Positions 1-11,270 of a DNA stretch of 24,874 bases are shown here, one piece after another. Origin of the DNA: Ectocarpus siliculosus (taxonomy: Eukaryota > Sar > Phaeophyceae > Ectocarpales > Ectocarpaceae). Each line of letters opens with the position of its first letter. The stretch's first letter is position 1. A model generated the notes under the pieces. The model ran no database searches. It was not told the origin of the DNA and saw only the letters and a list, made by a program, of their open reading frames with translations. Both the position numbers and the translations under genes were made by a program. The stretch lies in assembly GCA_000310025.1 (NCBI GenBank), contig FN648600.1, positions 104,468 to 129,341 of the forward strand, in the 5' to 3' direction.

Positions 1-45
1 GAAATCTTAAACCTCCCCCTCCTCCCCCCCCCCCTCGCCGCTTAC

Positions 46-1917
46 CGGAAAGAACCAGAGCTCTCCTCGACCAGCGCCCGGTGGTGCTCCTCCATCATGG
101 CGGCCGACCCCGCAGACCCGGAACGTCTCCACTCCGCGCGCTCGTTGTGGTGGTGGCCCAGGCCCCCGCCGCTGCCGCCGCTGCTGCCGCCATTGCTCCC
201 CAGGCTGCTGCCGAGGGCGCTGGTAGAGAGCGGCCTTCCAGTGAAGATCGGGGATCCTCTACCCTGATGGCCCTGCTGCTGCTGCTGCTGCTGCTGCTGC
301 CCCTGCTTATTGTGTTGCTGCTGCAGGCGGAGCTTAGTCAGCTCCTTGAGCTTCTCCACCGAAAGCCCCGGGCCGAACACGGGCCTCTGCCCTCCCCCTC
401 CTCCTCCGCCATCGCCAACACCTCGGGGGACACTACCGCTACCTCCCTGGCCATGAGCAGGAATCCTGCCAACAGGGTGTTTACAGGGACAAAATAATCG
501 ATCGCGGTTTGTCATCAAAAGGGGGGGGCAGAAAACGACGAGCGAAACACATGGGGGGCTTAGCTGCCTGCACAACAAGCGAGTGACACAACGAACGCAT
601 TCCCCCTTTCAGCCCTCTCATGGCTGTGGCGTAACAAAAACGTCGGACTAAACGCCGACAAAGAATCTAATCGAAAGAACCGTTTTTCCCTCAGCCCTCA
701 GCCCCAACAACACAAAATCGACCGCACTTTCTTTTTTTCTTTTACCGGCAGTCCCGGGGCTACTTGCCTGCTACAGCTAGTGTACAAACAATAATAATTC
801 TTTACACCCCACGTTCCAAGTGCATGGAACTGAAAAGGGATAGGAGGCAAAGGGATGCTGATTGATTGCTGATGTCAGCTCATGTTGCATGTGCATATGC
901 ATTTATGTACATGCCACAAGACCCTGGGGTTACGTGAGTACATACATAGACAGCAGCCCGTAACGACCTTGGGTTTCATGAACACTAAAAGACTTCAAAA
1001 TATTTACTAAAAGTGGAAAAAAGTGCTGCCCAAGACTCACGGGTCTTCAGGGGATGCCGCGTACATTCGGGGTGCCGAGATGCCCCTGCGAATCCCGCGT
1101 TCCGGCGGCTGCTGGTGTGCTTGGTGATGGTGGTGCTGCTGAATTTGGCAGACGGAACGGATCGGGACTGATGTTGTCGTTGGTGCGCATACAACATGAT
1201 GAGTAAGTACAAGAGAAAATTTCGTACACAAGTATTAAGAAAAAAAAAAAAAAAAAGAACACCACCAACCACCCTGACAGGAAGGTATACACGGACTTGC
1301 GTGCGCGTGAAAAATAACTGCGTGGGGAAAAAACGCCCAGCAAAAGCTGGCGCGCGCGCCGCAGCAAAACGCGGCACATTCATGAACCCGGCGGTGCACC
1401 CAAAGACACACACACACCAGTGTATGAACGGCACTGATGATGTTACTGCCGTATATACGGGAGAGGGGTACCTCCTGCGCGTTCTGTCTAAACGATGCTG
1501 AAACACCGTTTTTGTAGGTGCAAACAAACGAAGGGCGGGCGGGGGTAGTGGTTGTTGTTGTTGTCGGGACCGACAACAAATACCTATACCATCATTCCGA
1601 AGACAGACAAGGCGTGATTGATGATGCGATTACACGCATGTATCGAAAATCATTTTCAAAACTTTCGATGTTGCGACAGCACGACAGCAGCAGGCAGCAG
1701 GACAAGAAAAAATGGGACGCACCCACACACACCGGCGGCGGCGGCGGCGGCAACACACTTCTATTCTAGTATTCTGTGCCAAACGCACACACGTACGCTC
1801 TTTGTTTCAGTGTTATTTTCTTGCGATTATTTACCTCTTTTTGGGATTTTCTTCAGCAGAGCAGCCAACACCGCCGCCGGAATAACGAGGGTACTTCAAG
1901 TTTATGGCTTTCCCGAC

Positions 1918-1948
<31 letters not shown>

Positions 1949-3175
1949 TTATAGCTGCCTGCACGAAAACACCATGATGTTCGAGACGTACCAGATCCGT
2001 GCTTGCGCAGGGTGAAGCGTTGCGCCCCCCCCTTTTCCCCGCGATTTGTTTGAAGTCTTACCGTGTGTTGCTGTTGGCCACGTCCGCCCCCTCCAGATGA
2101 TCGCTGCTGTTGATGCTGGCGAGAATACAACGACGGGCTTCCCGCTGACGAATGCCGTCCAAGCAGCAACTGCTGCTGTTGCTGGTGTTGGCTAGGGGGA
2201 AGGTCGTGCTGCTGCTGCTGCTGCTGCTCGCGAGCGGCCCGCAGCATGTGGTGGTGGTGGTGGTGGGGAGCAGACAGCGGCCGCCCTGCTGCCAGCCCTC
2301 CTCCCCCTCCCCCCATCAGGTCCGGACTGCTGTTGCCATGAACCAGCCCTGCCGCCCTGTGGTGGGAGCTGCTGGACAGCTGGTCCGACCCCGTGGGAGA
2401 TCTCAGAGAGGACGACAGCAACGAGCCTGTGCCACCACCTCCATTGTTGTTGCTGCCAACGCCCCCAGCCCGGTGGTCGCCCCCGCCGCCCCCGCCGTCC
2501 TGCTGCTGAGCCATGCGCATCGCCGTCATCTGCTTGAGGTCCTGCACCGACATCATGCCGAGGCGCGAAGTGTTGTTGTTGTTGTTGTTGTTTTCTGGGT
2601 CGCCGGTGGTGCTGCCGGCGCTGCTGCTCTGGCTGTTGTTGTGCTGGTGTATCGAGGGCACCTCGAACCTCTCCTGCTGCTGCTGGAGGTGGTGGTGGCG
2701 GAGGGGGCCCCCGCTGCTCTGCTGCATCGCGTGTTGTTGGCTGGGGTGGTGTTGGTGATGATAGTGTTGCTCGTGCTGTTGCGGTGGTTCCTCATACGGG
2801 GATGAGAAACCGTATCGCTGTTGATGGGAAGAAGCCACCGCTGCCGCCGCCGCCGCCGCGTCTCCCGAAGATGTGCTGGAGTGCCGGTCATGGCCGTGAT
2901 GGTGTGGCCATAGCTGCTGTGACGATTCTCGAGAGAGATGCCCGGATGACCTAGGGTGGCGTCAAGAGAGCGAGCGAGCGAGAGAGAAGGAAAGCAATTG
3001 CTGTCTTGTCTGATTCTCTCCTTCCTTGCAATGTAAGGGGTATGAAGAGGCGGCAGTGTGCGGGCTACCGATTTTTTTTTAACGCGGCGTAGATGAGGCC
3101 GTCCGTGACAACCCCCTGGCACAACACATACCATTTCACATGCGCCACGGCCAGAGCCGGCGTGTCATCTTCCAT
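46..3175 (-). CDS. Gene A: Gln/His/Gly-rich low-complexity protein, 5' part (3' end beyond left edge)
   Basis: I do not recognise the family. Exons read on the minus strand are 3175-3132, 2950-2062, 1138-1041 and 465-46, with donors GTATGT, GTAAGA, GTGAGT and GTAAGC. Exon phases agree at every junction (2, 0, 2), and the last donor at 45 shows the gene continues off the window. The start is the ATG at 3175-3173, preceded in frame by TAG; the first residues are MEDDTPALAVAHVKW. The product is low complexity: runs of Gln, His, Asn, Gly and Ala, with no membrane segment or signal peptide, suggesting a disordered nuclear or cytosolic protein. Two copies of a motif S-V-x-x-L-K-x-[ML]-T-x-[ML]-R-[ML] followed by Gln lie at about residues 149-165 (2550-2500) and 379-394 (362-315). 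The gene is divergent from gene B. The acceptor of the 98-bp exon is the least certain point; the acceptor at 465 is supported by phase. Confidence 0.7.
273..299. repeat. CTG/CAG microsatellite inside gene A exon
   Basis: There are nine consecutive CTG units on the plus strand. On the minus coding strand they encode a nine-Gln run just after the second copy of the gene A helical motif. Similar shorter CAG, AAC and CAC runs recur in the 2062-2950 exon and encode Gln, Asn and His tracts. These are likely length-variable between individuals. Confidence 0.85.
466..1040 (-). other. Intron of gene A
   Basis: This 575-bp stretch lies between the GTGAGT donor at 1040 and the ggcag acceptor at 467-466 on the minus strand. 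It holds no open frame that looks coding. A pyrimidine-rich stretch precedes the acceptor. Confidence 0.5.
1139..2061 (-). other. Long intron of gene A with A/T and GA tracts
   Basis: This 923-bp stretch lies between the GTAAGA donor at 2061 and an acceptor at 1140-1139. It contains an A run near 1240-1256, a GTT-like run near 1548-1565 and a GA microsatellite near 1918-1949. Open frames here are explained by these simple repeats. An additional small exon cannot be excluded. Confidence 0.45.
1918..1949. repeat. GA microsatellite
   Basis: About a dozen GA units, slightly interrupted, lie in the long intron of gene A. Seen from the minus strand this is a CT-rich tract. Confidence 0.85.
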
Positions 3176-3782
3176 CGCCAATCGTACAGCCTTCGCAGCT
3201 GTAGTAGGTGCCTACGTGCCACCCTTATCGTTCAAGCTCATCAGCAACGCGGCAGCTTGCCCCGTGAAATTTTACGGGAACCTGATCAGAGGTCCAAAGT
3301 GCAAAACACGTGGGCTCGAATACAGCAAAATGAGCTTTTCGGAGGCGCATGTCTCGCTCTCATCCGCCTACGCTGGGGATGCCCCCGGTCTCCTCAGGCA
3401 AACACCCGTGACTTCCGCGAAACTCACCCTTCCATCTGGAGCGCCGCCGTGTCCTCTCCCCTTCCAAAAGTGTGTGTAATCTGCTCTGATGCGCTCTGTC
3501 TTGCCGCCCTCCTCTCTCTCTGGCTCCCACAAACATAAAATAAATCCTCTTCCAAGACGAACAATAGGAAGATTCACGCGCGAAAAAAAAAAAGGAGCAA
3601 CCCCCATACATATCTAAAAAAAAAATGTGTAACGGCGCAGGCAACAGCAAATAGATTGAATTCCTCGTCGTCGTGGAAGCAATTCCCCGGACGCCAGCCG
3701 TGCTCGGGCTCAGATATCCCCCGTCTTGCGTTTGCCTCATGGTAACTGCTCTGGAGTATTCTGCCTAGGTCACACTAGCAGC
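3176..3782. promoter_or_regulatory. Divergent intergenic region between genes A and B
   Basis: About 600 bp separates the start codons of gene A (minus) and gene B (plus), so both promoters and 5' UTRs must lie here or in upstream non-coding exons. Poly-A stretches occur near 3583-3593 and 3617-3625. I see no convincing TATA box or other named element. The call rests on gene orientation only. Confidence 0.4.
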
Positions 3783-6700
3783 ATGGTCAAGCACAAAGCG
3801 AAGGCACGAAAGGTGAGGCATGGCAACGCAGGTGTCTTGTCTGTTTCTGCGGCGGGCATGTACAAAACCCCTTACACTACAGGTACACGACACGTTTCGT
3901 ATGTACTCTGTACATGTAGTTCGTCGGGACTCCACTTGTGTGTACACGAATGCGTGTACTACCTTCCAAACGAACATGGTACAGCATCACAGGTAGTGTA
4001 ATATATAGAAGACAGTGCCGAGGAAAAGGGTACGACAAACACAAACAACCTTCCTTGGAACTTCACCGCTAGCGGTCAGGAACCTGGCGCTCTTGGCTGG
4101 CTGATACCGTCCACAGCGACTGCCCACGCATCTTTTTTTTTATGACGATTCAGCATGCCGCTGAGATCCAGCAGGACAAGAAGGACAAGCAGGAACAGCA
4201 GGATCAGGGGCCAGAAGCACAACAAGAATCATCCGAGCGGTTCACGTGCGAGTTTCATGATGACTTTCAAGGCATAGGGATGTTGCTTGACGTCGACGAG
4301 TGCGGACGGCTTGTGGTGCAAGAGGTGAGCATCGGGTACAAAGAACAAACCCGCCGGCGAACATACCTGCATGTAGACAAGGTAAGTTTCAGTAGCACGT
4401 CAAGGAACAGTCATAGGTTTGACGAGGTACTGTAGACGCATGTGCTACTGGAGGTTGCTGGATACACAAGAACACAGCACCATCCCTCTTGACACAGCAC
4501 CATCCCTCTTGACCTGGCCTGGACATGTGACACAGCAGTATCTACTTGTAGCAGACAATCTGGACCACCCGTGAAGGAAACCTGCTCGCAGCTTTACAGT
4601 AGTCTAGATGGAGAACGTCTGCAGCCGTTCTCCTTGATGAGCACCTTGAACCTTACACTACGCGATTTCCAAAGCGCGCACACTGCCGGACTCCCGTGAA
4701 CGCAGCACGCGCAATAATTGTGACGTGAAAACGTGCACACACCTTCCGTCAACTGCCGAACCATCTGTCGTTGTGTGCATAGAAACACGCATTCTTCGTG
4801 CATATAATACACATCCACGTTGACTTCGCGTCTTCCTCGAATACGTTGTTGAAAACATCACACAAGTTGACCGAATGATACCTGCGACTTCGTGCCCGAT
4901 GGGGCAGGCTACCAATCAATCAATTCTGGATGTGGAGTAACGAAGTACGATACTCGTCTCTAAAGGGCTTTGGGGCCCCGTGTTAGGGAGCACCCGATTC
5001 GCAAGGGTATCCGTCGATTGACATTTACCACAATCGGTATACCTTCGCAGCCGCTCGAGTTATTGAACGTCAGAGATTGACATCTCAAGGCGGGGGCGCT
5101 GAAATTCGCTCAATTTTTTGTTTGAATAGTCTCCGTCGTTCGATTGTTCGAGAATAGCATCAAACAACTTTCCGTGGACACGGCGGTGCCGCCGTTCATC
5201 AACTCGTTTCGCATACATCGTTCAGGTGAACTTGCAAGGGGAAGCTGGAAAGTACCCGACTCTCTGCCAGCAGAATCTGCATATCGTGGCGGTCGGGATC
5301 GCCGGAGAAAGGGAGGAGAGCGCGGCGGATGAGCTCCTGCGACAGCTTATGACGCTGCCACGCCCCGTGCGCGTAGAATTCGCCACGACCACTGCAGCCA
5401 CTGCAGCCTCAACTTCCTCTGCACCTACGGGGGCCGTGGCGACGTCGACCTTCTCTGGGGCGGCCCATTCGTCGCCGCCGACCAGTCGCGACCTTTCGAA
5501 GTCGATGGAACCGGCTGCTCTCCCTGCGGAAGAAGCGCATGAGGCACCGGCGGAGGAAAACGCCAAAGCTGAGGCGGAAGACGGGCATGAACAGAGACCT
5601 GGTCTCCCGCTCGCCGGAGAAGAACAAGAACAAGCGCCAGAAGGAGAAGCTTACGATCACAGCGACCAGTCCGTCCGTACCACCGCGGAAGAGGACGAGG
5701 GGGTGGGGGGGCATTCCCCTTCGCGGCCGCAGCGACATGAAACGCTCCCCGGTCGGGATCGAGGGGGTCGTGTTGACGACAAGGGGCCAGGACCCACGGC
5801 GGTAGAGGGTGAACAAACCATAGGAGGAGGGGAACGAACGACGGAAGAAGATCACTACAGCAAGGAACAGCTCCTCCTCATGAGCGAGGAGAGGCGCCGC
5901 CAAGCACCCCGACGGCCGCAGCGGCATGGAACGCTACCGGAGGGCAGCGATTGGGAAGAGAATCTCCGTAGCGGTGGGAGCGGGACGGCTGCCCCTCCTC
6001 TGAATGCTGCCAGCGCTGTTGCTCCCCAGACCGCTCGCTACGAACCTGGTAACGAGGAAGCGTCGTGGTCGGTGGCTGAGGAGGCCAACTCTCGCTCCAA
6101 TCCAACCTATGGGGCTAGCAGCCTGGCGAAGTCCTGGTACAGCCCGAAGGCTAGAGGTAGCCAGATGACGCTCACACCGAACGGCTCCGACTCCTCAGCT
6201 AGGAGCAGGTTCACAGACGGAGTTGAATCGATCCACCGTTGGCTGCATGTGAGGAGATCCTTAGAACCAGCACACTACAACCTCTGGTTCTCCGAGGTGC
6301 TGACTCCAACCCTGACTGGATATACTCTGGAGCTACTAGAGCCATTGCAAGAAGTAGTGGCACCATCGGGTTGCATCCTCTCGTACACATGGCAAACAGT
6401 GGGTCAGTTCTCGATGGGTCAATGTGTATGTTGATAATACCTATTGTAGCACAGCGTAAAGCGGAGGAACTCTTCCGTCTTCCCCCTGGGACGGTATTCT
6501 CTGTGGCTACTGCTTTTCCCTCAACCCCCCCCCCCCCTTTATCGCCATCGTGCATTACTTTGGATGGCGATCATGACTCCTACTCCCTTGTCTTTTCACT
6601 TCCAGGACGACTCCGACGACAGCGAGAGGGGAGCAAAAACAGCCAGTCCCCGCCACTCCTGGTACACGGCCAATCGAATGAGGGGTGGGCACGCCTCAGA

Positions 6701-9700
6701 TGTCAACCATTCCACCCCTTTCACTCGCGCAGCGGCGCTGGCCAAGGCTCGCGCGTCCGAACATCAGGCGTCTCCACTCCCGAGAGAGACCGAGGTGACA
6801 GCGGCGGGAGAGGATGGGGACGAACCGGCGCCGCCGTGCAAGGGTCCCCCCACGGACCAGGCAAGCAAGGTCGTGGTAGCATCACCAGCCGACGGTGGTG
6901 GCGGAAGGGATGGCGGCCGTCTGCCTAACGCCGTGAGCGCGAGACAGCATCGGTCGCCTTCCTGGTACCGGGAGGACAAAGGGAAGGAAGGAAGAAGCAG
7001 CGGTGATGAGGGGATAACGCCCAAACAGGCTCAAGTCGTTGGCGTCGCGGGTGGCGAAAGCAGTGGCGGAGTTGACGATGCCGATGCCCTCACCGACGCT
7101 CCGAACAAGGGGACAGTGACAAACGACTCCCGATTTGCCGCTAGTGCTACCGATCACAAGAAGACGGGTCCCACGACGGCGGCGGCAGGACGAGGAAGCG
7201 CGAGCGGCCAACAGCCTTCCAAGGCCGTGCCACGCACAGGAGCGGTCAGTGCCAGGCTCCATCACTCTCCATCTCACATACTACGAGGAGGGGCGACGCT
7301 TGGTAAGCAGGACATTACTCCAGGGACGACAGGATCGGCCACAATGGCAACAGCGGCTGACGGGTCGAACGCCCGAAGCTCGCTCGCGACTGAAACCAAC
7401 GCGGCAGCGACAAAGACCGCCAACAACGCGATTCAGAACCGGGCGGCTCCTGCTGGTACGACAGCGACAGAATCAACAGAAAGGGCTTCACAGTCGGCAG
7501 CCATGCAGAAACGAGCAGCCGCAAAGGCAGAGTTGATGCATTCATTTTCCCCCAGCGTTACCGACAGCAAGCCTGGCACTCACCGCAGAGGCGAAAACAC
7601 ACCAAGTGCAAGCATGACGAGCCAGAATCGGCGCGTCGACGAAGAGCCTGCTGCTTCTGCCACCACGGCGAGAGGTGTCGGGGTCACGGCCGACCGTCAC
7701 CAACGCCGGAGCACCAAACTATCAACGAGAGGCGCTCCTTCCGTTGCGGCTGCTTCAAGCAGACGCCAACAACGCACGGCGGCCGAGTACTCAGCAGCAG
7801 CTTCGTCCGTCGACGCCCGGCAGCAGCGAGGGGGAGGAACTGGCGTAGGGAGCAGAAGGACCAACACTCAACAGCCACCGCCTCCGCAGCAGCGCACGAG
7901 AATGAACCCGTCGATCGTTCCGGCGGACGCACCTCCCGACAACGACAACGACGGCGGTGGTGACGGCGAAAACGACCACGCCGCGGCCGCACCCAGCTCG
8001 CGAAGGTCCTTCGTCGACGACGGGGGAAACGCCGGCGGTGGTTTGAACTCGTTGCAGAACTACAAGCCGTTCTCGAGACGGCAGAATGGAAGGCGAACGC
8101 ACTCTGACGGTGTGATTCTCGGAAGGGGGCGATCCACGTCGCTCAGGCCGTCCTTCTTCCTTCCCCTTCCTGAGGAGGACGAGCCCTCGCCGCCTCCACC
8201 TCCGCCGCCCCCGCCCCCGCCGCTTTCTCTCGGCGGAAGGCGGCCGAGCGTCGGCCCCGCCAACCCGCGGGCGATGTATGGGCACGTGCCACCCCCCCCA
8301 CCGCCGGACGAGCAGCCACAGGGCAGCGTTACCCGGCGCCCCTCTGTGGTTGCCCTGCCACCGCCTTCCCCCGAAAGTTACCGAGGAGCGTCGATGGCAT
8401 CGAGGGTCACCTTGGCTGAGTCGTCTGAACCTGGTGGTAGGTCACGTGTGGCGAGGTTCGGGGCAGCTGCCAATGATCGGCGAAAAAAACCCGGCGAGAC
8501 GGCACGGACAGAGTCGGGACGGTCGGCATCGGCGTCCTCGATGCGAAAGAGCAAGAGCAACTTGGGAGAGAGCAATCAGACGAACAAGAACAGCAGAGCG
8601 CCCAACGGGCAGAAAAGAGGCACCGGCGTCGCGTCTTACCCCAACCTCCTCGCCGAGAGAAGCCAGGGAAATATCAAGGTGGAGAAACTCCAGCTAGTCC
8701 TGAACAACACTAACCCTAGAGAGGAAGAAAACGGTTTAAGGTATGCTCAAAGTGGAAGGAGCCGGGACCCAGGGAGGCAAGGAGCGGGCGGCGGTGTCGG
8801 CAGTGCGGCGGACCGACCTGGGGAGACTAGCACGGCCTGGCGAAAGATGGCAGCGAGGGACACGGCGGCCGCGCTCGATTTCGCGGAGTCGAGCGTGCAG
8901 GAGCTGAGGAAGTTGGCAGCGGCCACGGCAGCAGCCAGGCAGGAAAGCTCGTCGTCTTCCGAAGGTGGCGGTGAGGGCGACGGTGGCGCGAACAACGGAC
9001 GCCGCCGTAGATCAAGCACAGAAAGGGACGAGTCACCAACGAGGTCGATGTCGTGGGAACAGCAGCTCCGCACGACGACCGGTGTCAACAGGGACCCTGC
9101 CGCTTCGAACACGACCAGGCGCCGTCAGAACAGCACGGGCAAGATGAGCCGGCCGTCTTCTTTCACGGGGCTTCGCGTAGGCGGAGAACAAGAGGGAGGA
9201 GCAAACACCCGCCTGGAGGGAGAAACACCGGAGAAGGTGCGTCGAAACGCCGGCAGTGCTGGTGCTAAGTACGGTACTATCCAATAAAGACGCGAAGACA
9301 AGACACGAGGCCAGGTTATGTTATCACACTTGTTCGCCTTTTTTCTTTTAGTGTGTGCCATGTTGGAGTCGGTGGCACAACAAGTGGTCGGGGTTCTCCG
9401 CGTTCACACAGTCATATTCTCTTCGCTAAGAACCACGTATCCTCGCGGAGCCGGTTATTTGGCGTGCGCGTAAGACATACACAAGACAAACCACTGCCCT
9501 TCCCGCTACCGTTGCCATTTCCGGTCCCTTGACACCTCAGAAAACCGAAACAGACAAGGGTTTGAAGGGCGGCTCGGCACAAAACGTCGTGGCCTCTGCC
9601 CCTCCACCGCCGACTACCCCTCCTCCGATCGCGTGGAACCGGCTCCAGATTGACGTCGGGAAGACCCAGACGTGGGGAGGAGCTAAGGAAAGCGGCCAAC

Positions 9701-10721
9701 CGCCCGCGGTTGACGAGCACCAACACGTGAGCGGCGGCGGCGGCGGCAGCGGGCAAGCGCCGGTAGCGGCAACGACGTCGAGGGGAGGAGTTCGCGGCCG
9801 AAGTAGCACTGGCCGTTTCCGAGCATCCTCCACTGGCCGGACTAGGTATGCGGAGAAAAATGTTGGGGCGGAAACGTTTGGCTGTCCGGTTAGCTTGCGA
9901 GTTTGAAAGTCGTTGGTTGCCATGGTTACGCTTTGGTTGGGCTCGTGGAAGGAAGAAGGAAAAAGGCTGTCGATCATACTTTATTTTATTCTCGACGATG
10001 TTCCTCCTGAATCACCACTAACCGCCTTCGCCACCGCCGCCGCCTTTTCGATACCTTCTGCTGTCAGGGCCCACTCGTCGTCTCGTGTAACGTCTTCTTC
10101 CGCTGCCTCAAAATCAGCGGCGGTCGCAGCGGCGGCGGCGGCAGCAGCGGCAGCAGCGTGCTCACAGCTCCGACCGAAAGGGACGCGAACGACGCCAACC
10201 CGCGCAACTGAGGCAGCAAGGGCCGCGGCGGCAACGGCGGCAGCGGGGGTGGGGTCTGCGACGATGCAAAATGGCAACGTTGAGGGCAGGGAGGCGTCGC
10301 AAGGCCCCGAGGTTGCCCGGGTACGCGTGAGCGTCCGCTCGAGCGTTTACCTCATCGTGGCGGAAGTCGAGAAGGCCGGCTCGATGCTGTTGGACCAGGT
10401 GTGTACGGGGGAAGCGGTGCCCGCTATTGGTTCGACTGCTGGTTCGGTCAAGAAGCTAGCGAAACGTAATGAGTTTTTATGGCGCGGGGGGATAAGGTCC
10501 GTGATGTTGATTTGAGTGCTGATTCATCAATTGGCTTGGATACGTGAGAAAGTATAACCAGTTTTTTCAATTTTCATCTATGCTTATTGCTTCATTGGTG
10601 GAATCGACAGGTTTCAGAGGCTGAGAAGCTAAGGCACGGCCAAAATGCGGCGACGGTGACCGGCCTGACGAACGAATCCACGGGGGATACCGTGGACCTG
10701 GATGTACCAGCGGAAAGGTGA
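3783..10721 (+). CDS. Gene B: large PDZ-like, proline-rich disordered scaffold protein (~1533 aa)
   Basis: Proposed exons are 3783-3812, 4154-4324, 5226-6248, 6606-9236, 9541-9845, 10068-10398 and 10611-10721; every junction is phase-consistent (0,0,0,0,2,0). Residues about 40-120 read like a PDZ domain: strand FTCEF, a carboxylate-loop equivalent GIGM (50-53), GRLVVQEV, then NLHIVAVGIAG and a final RPVRVEF. A Lys/Gln-rich charged N-terminus precedes it. The rest, about 1400 residues, is Ser/Thr/Arg/Gly/Ala-rich and probably disordered, with polyproline runs near residues 935-975, RRPSV sites, degenerate repeats (RPQRHxTLP, SPSWY) and a poly-Ala run near 1405-1420. The C-terminus after the Ala run is more ordered (VYLIVAEVEKAGSMLLDQ). 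PDZ domains bind protein C-termini, so a scaffolding or adaptor role is inferred. If the donor at 9237 is not used, the frame stops at 9287 instead. No signal peptide or membrane segment is seen. Confidence 0.75.
4325..5225 (+). other. Gene B intron interrupting the PDZ-like domain
   Basis: This 901-bp intron has donor GTGAGC at 4325 and acceptor cgttcag ending at 5225. The first 57 bases remain open in frame up to a second donor GTAAGT at 4382, discussed as a possible alternative splice. The rest shows no coding signal apart from a short tandem duplication. Confidence 0.55.
4473..4512. repeat. Perfect 2 x 20-bp tandem duplication
   Basis: The 20-bp unit beginning cacagcaccatccc occurs twice head to tail at 4473-4492 and 4493-4512, with no mismatch. 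It lies in an intron of gene B and is probably a recent slippage duplication. Confidence 0.9.
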
Positions 10722-10940
10722 TACTCCCCAGCACGGGAGTAGCTGTAGCTGATGCCACGAGAGTTGTTGTTGTAGATAGAGACGCAACTTTGATTCACCC
10801 CGAAAAAGTGCACCTCTTTGTGGAGAAAGGCGGCTCCGAGAAACCGCTCATCGCCTCAAGCGGAACCGGGCAACAATTTATTGTCTGCCTGAAATAGGGA
10901 GCTTCCGACACACGAACTCAAGCTTTCGATGCAGACCACG
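10722..10940 (+). other. Probable 3' UTR / intergenic sequence after gene B
   Basis: This stretch follows the gene B stop at 10719-10721. Reading frames here are broken in all six directions. No recognisable RNA gene or strong termination signal is visible. Confidence 0.4.
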
Positions 10941-11270
10941 TTAATCTTTGTTCAAGGCATACCCCCTGCACTCATAACGAACAAGCATTTGTCCGTTTGG
11001 TCCCACGAGACACGAAGTACTCCCAAGTAAACACCGGCACCTTCCAGCTTCAGGTTGGCTTCTGGTACTCGTTTTCCATGTCATGTTTTGGACACCCCTG
11101 CTGGTGTGATCCGAGTCCAATACCGTTGTCCCCCAATCCCCGCCGTGACGGTTCCTGGCTGGTATTCCAACGATATCTTCAGTGGGCTCACGATCGTGCT
11201 CCGCCGCACCCCCCCCCCGTATCTCGCGCAAGAGCAGGTCGATTTCTTCGGGAGACTCTCTGACCGCCAT
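10941..11270 (-). CDS. Possible small minus-strand ORF (109 aa), unassigned
   Basis: An ATG at 11270-11268 opens a 109-residue frame ending in TAA at 10941. It starts MAVRESPEEIDLLLREI and contains a Cys-bearing C-terminal half (GRCRCLLG, RYECRGYALNKD). The composition is balanced rather than low complexity, unlike most antisense frames here, which is why I list it. The frame is also open upstream to 11498, so it could be the last exon of a longer minus-strand gene. It overlaps the proposed plus-strand exon from 11183, and probably only one of the two is real in the overlap. No family is recognised, and no supporting splice structure was found. Confidence 0.25.
   Translation of the reverse strand: MAVRESPEEIDLLLREIRGGGAAEHDREPTEDIVGIPARNRHGGDWGTTVLDSDHTSRGVQNMTWKTSTRSQPEAGRCRCLLGSTSCLVGPNGQMLVRYECRGYALNKD

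Noticed and set aside
81-497. Plus-strand Leu/Ala-rich open frame
   Set aside because: It is the antisense of the Gln/Gly-rich exon of gene A. The Leu runs come from CTG repeats, and the minus frame has matching splice sites.
2152-2805. Plus-strand Val/Leu-rich open frame resembling membrane segments
   Set aside because: It is antisense to the 2062-2950 exon of gene A. The hydrophobic runs are translations of GTT, CTG and GTG simple repeats.
9981-10277. Minus-strand Ala-rich frame ending in EDVTRDDEWALTAEGIEK-like sequence
   Set aside because: It looks protein-like, but the plus strand has three phase-matched exons here (9541-9845, 10068-10398, 10611-10721) that continue gene B, and no matching minus-strand exons were found.
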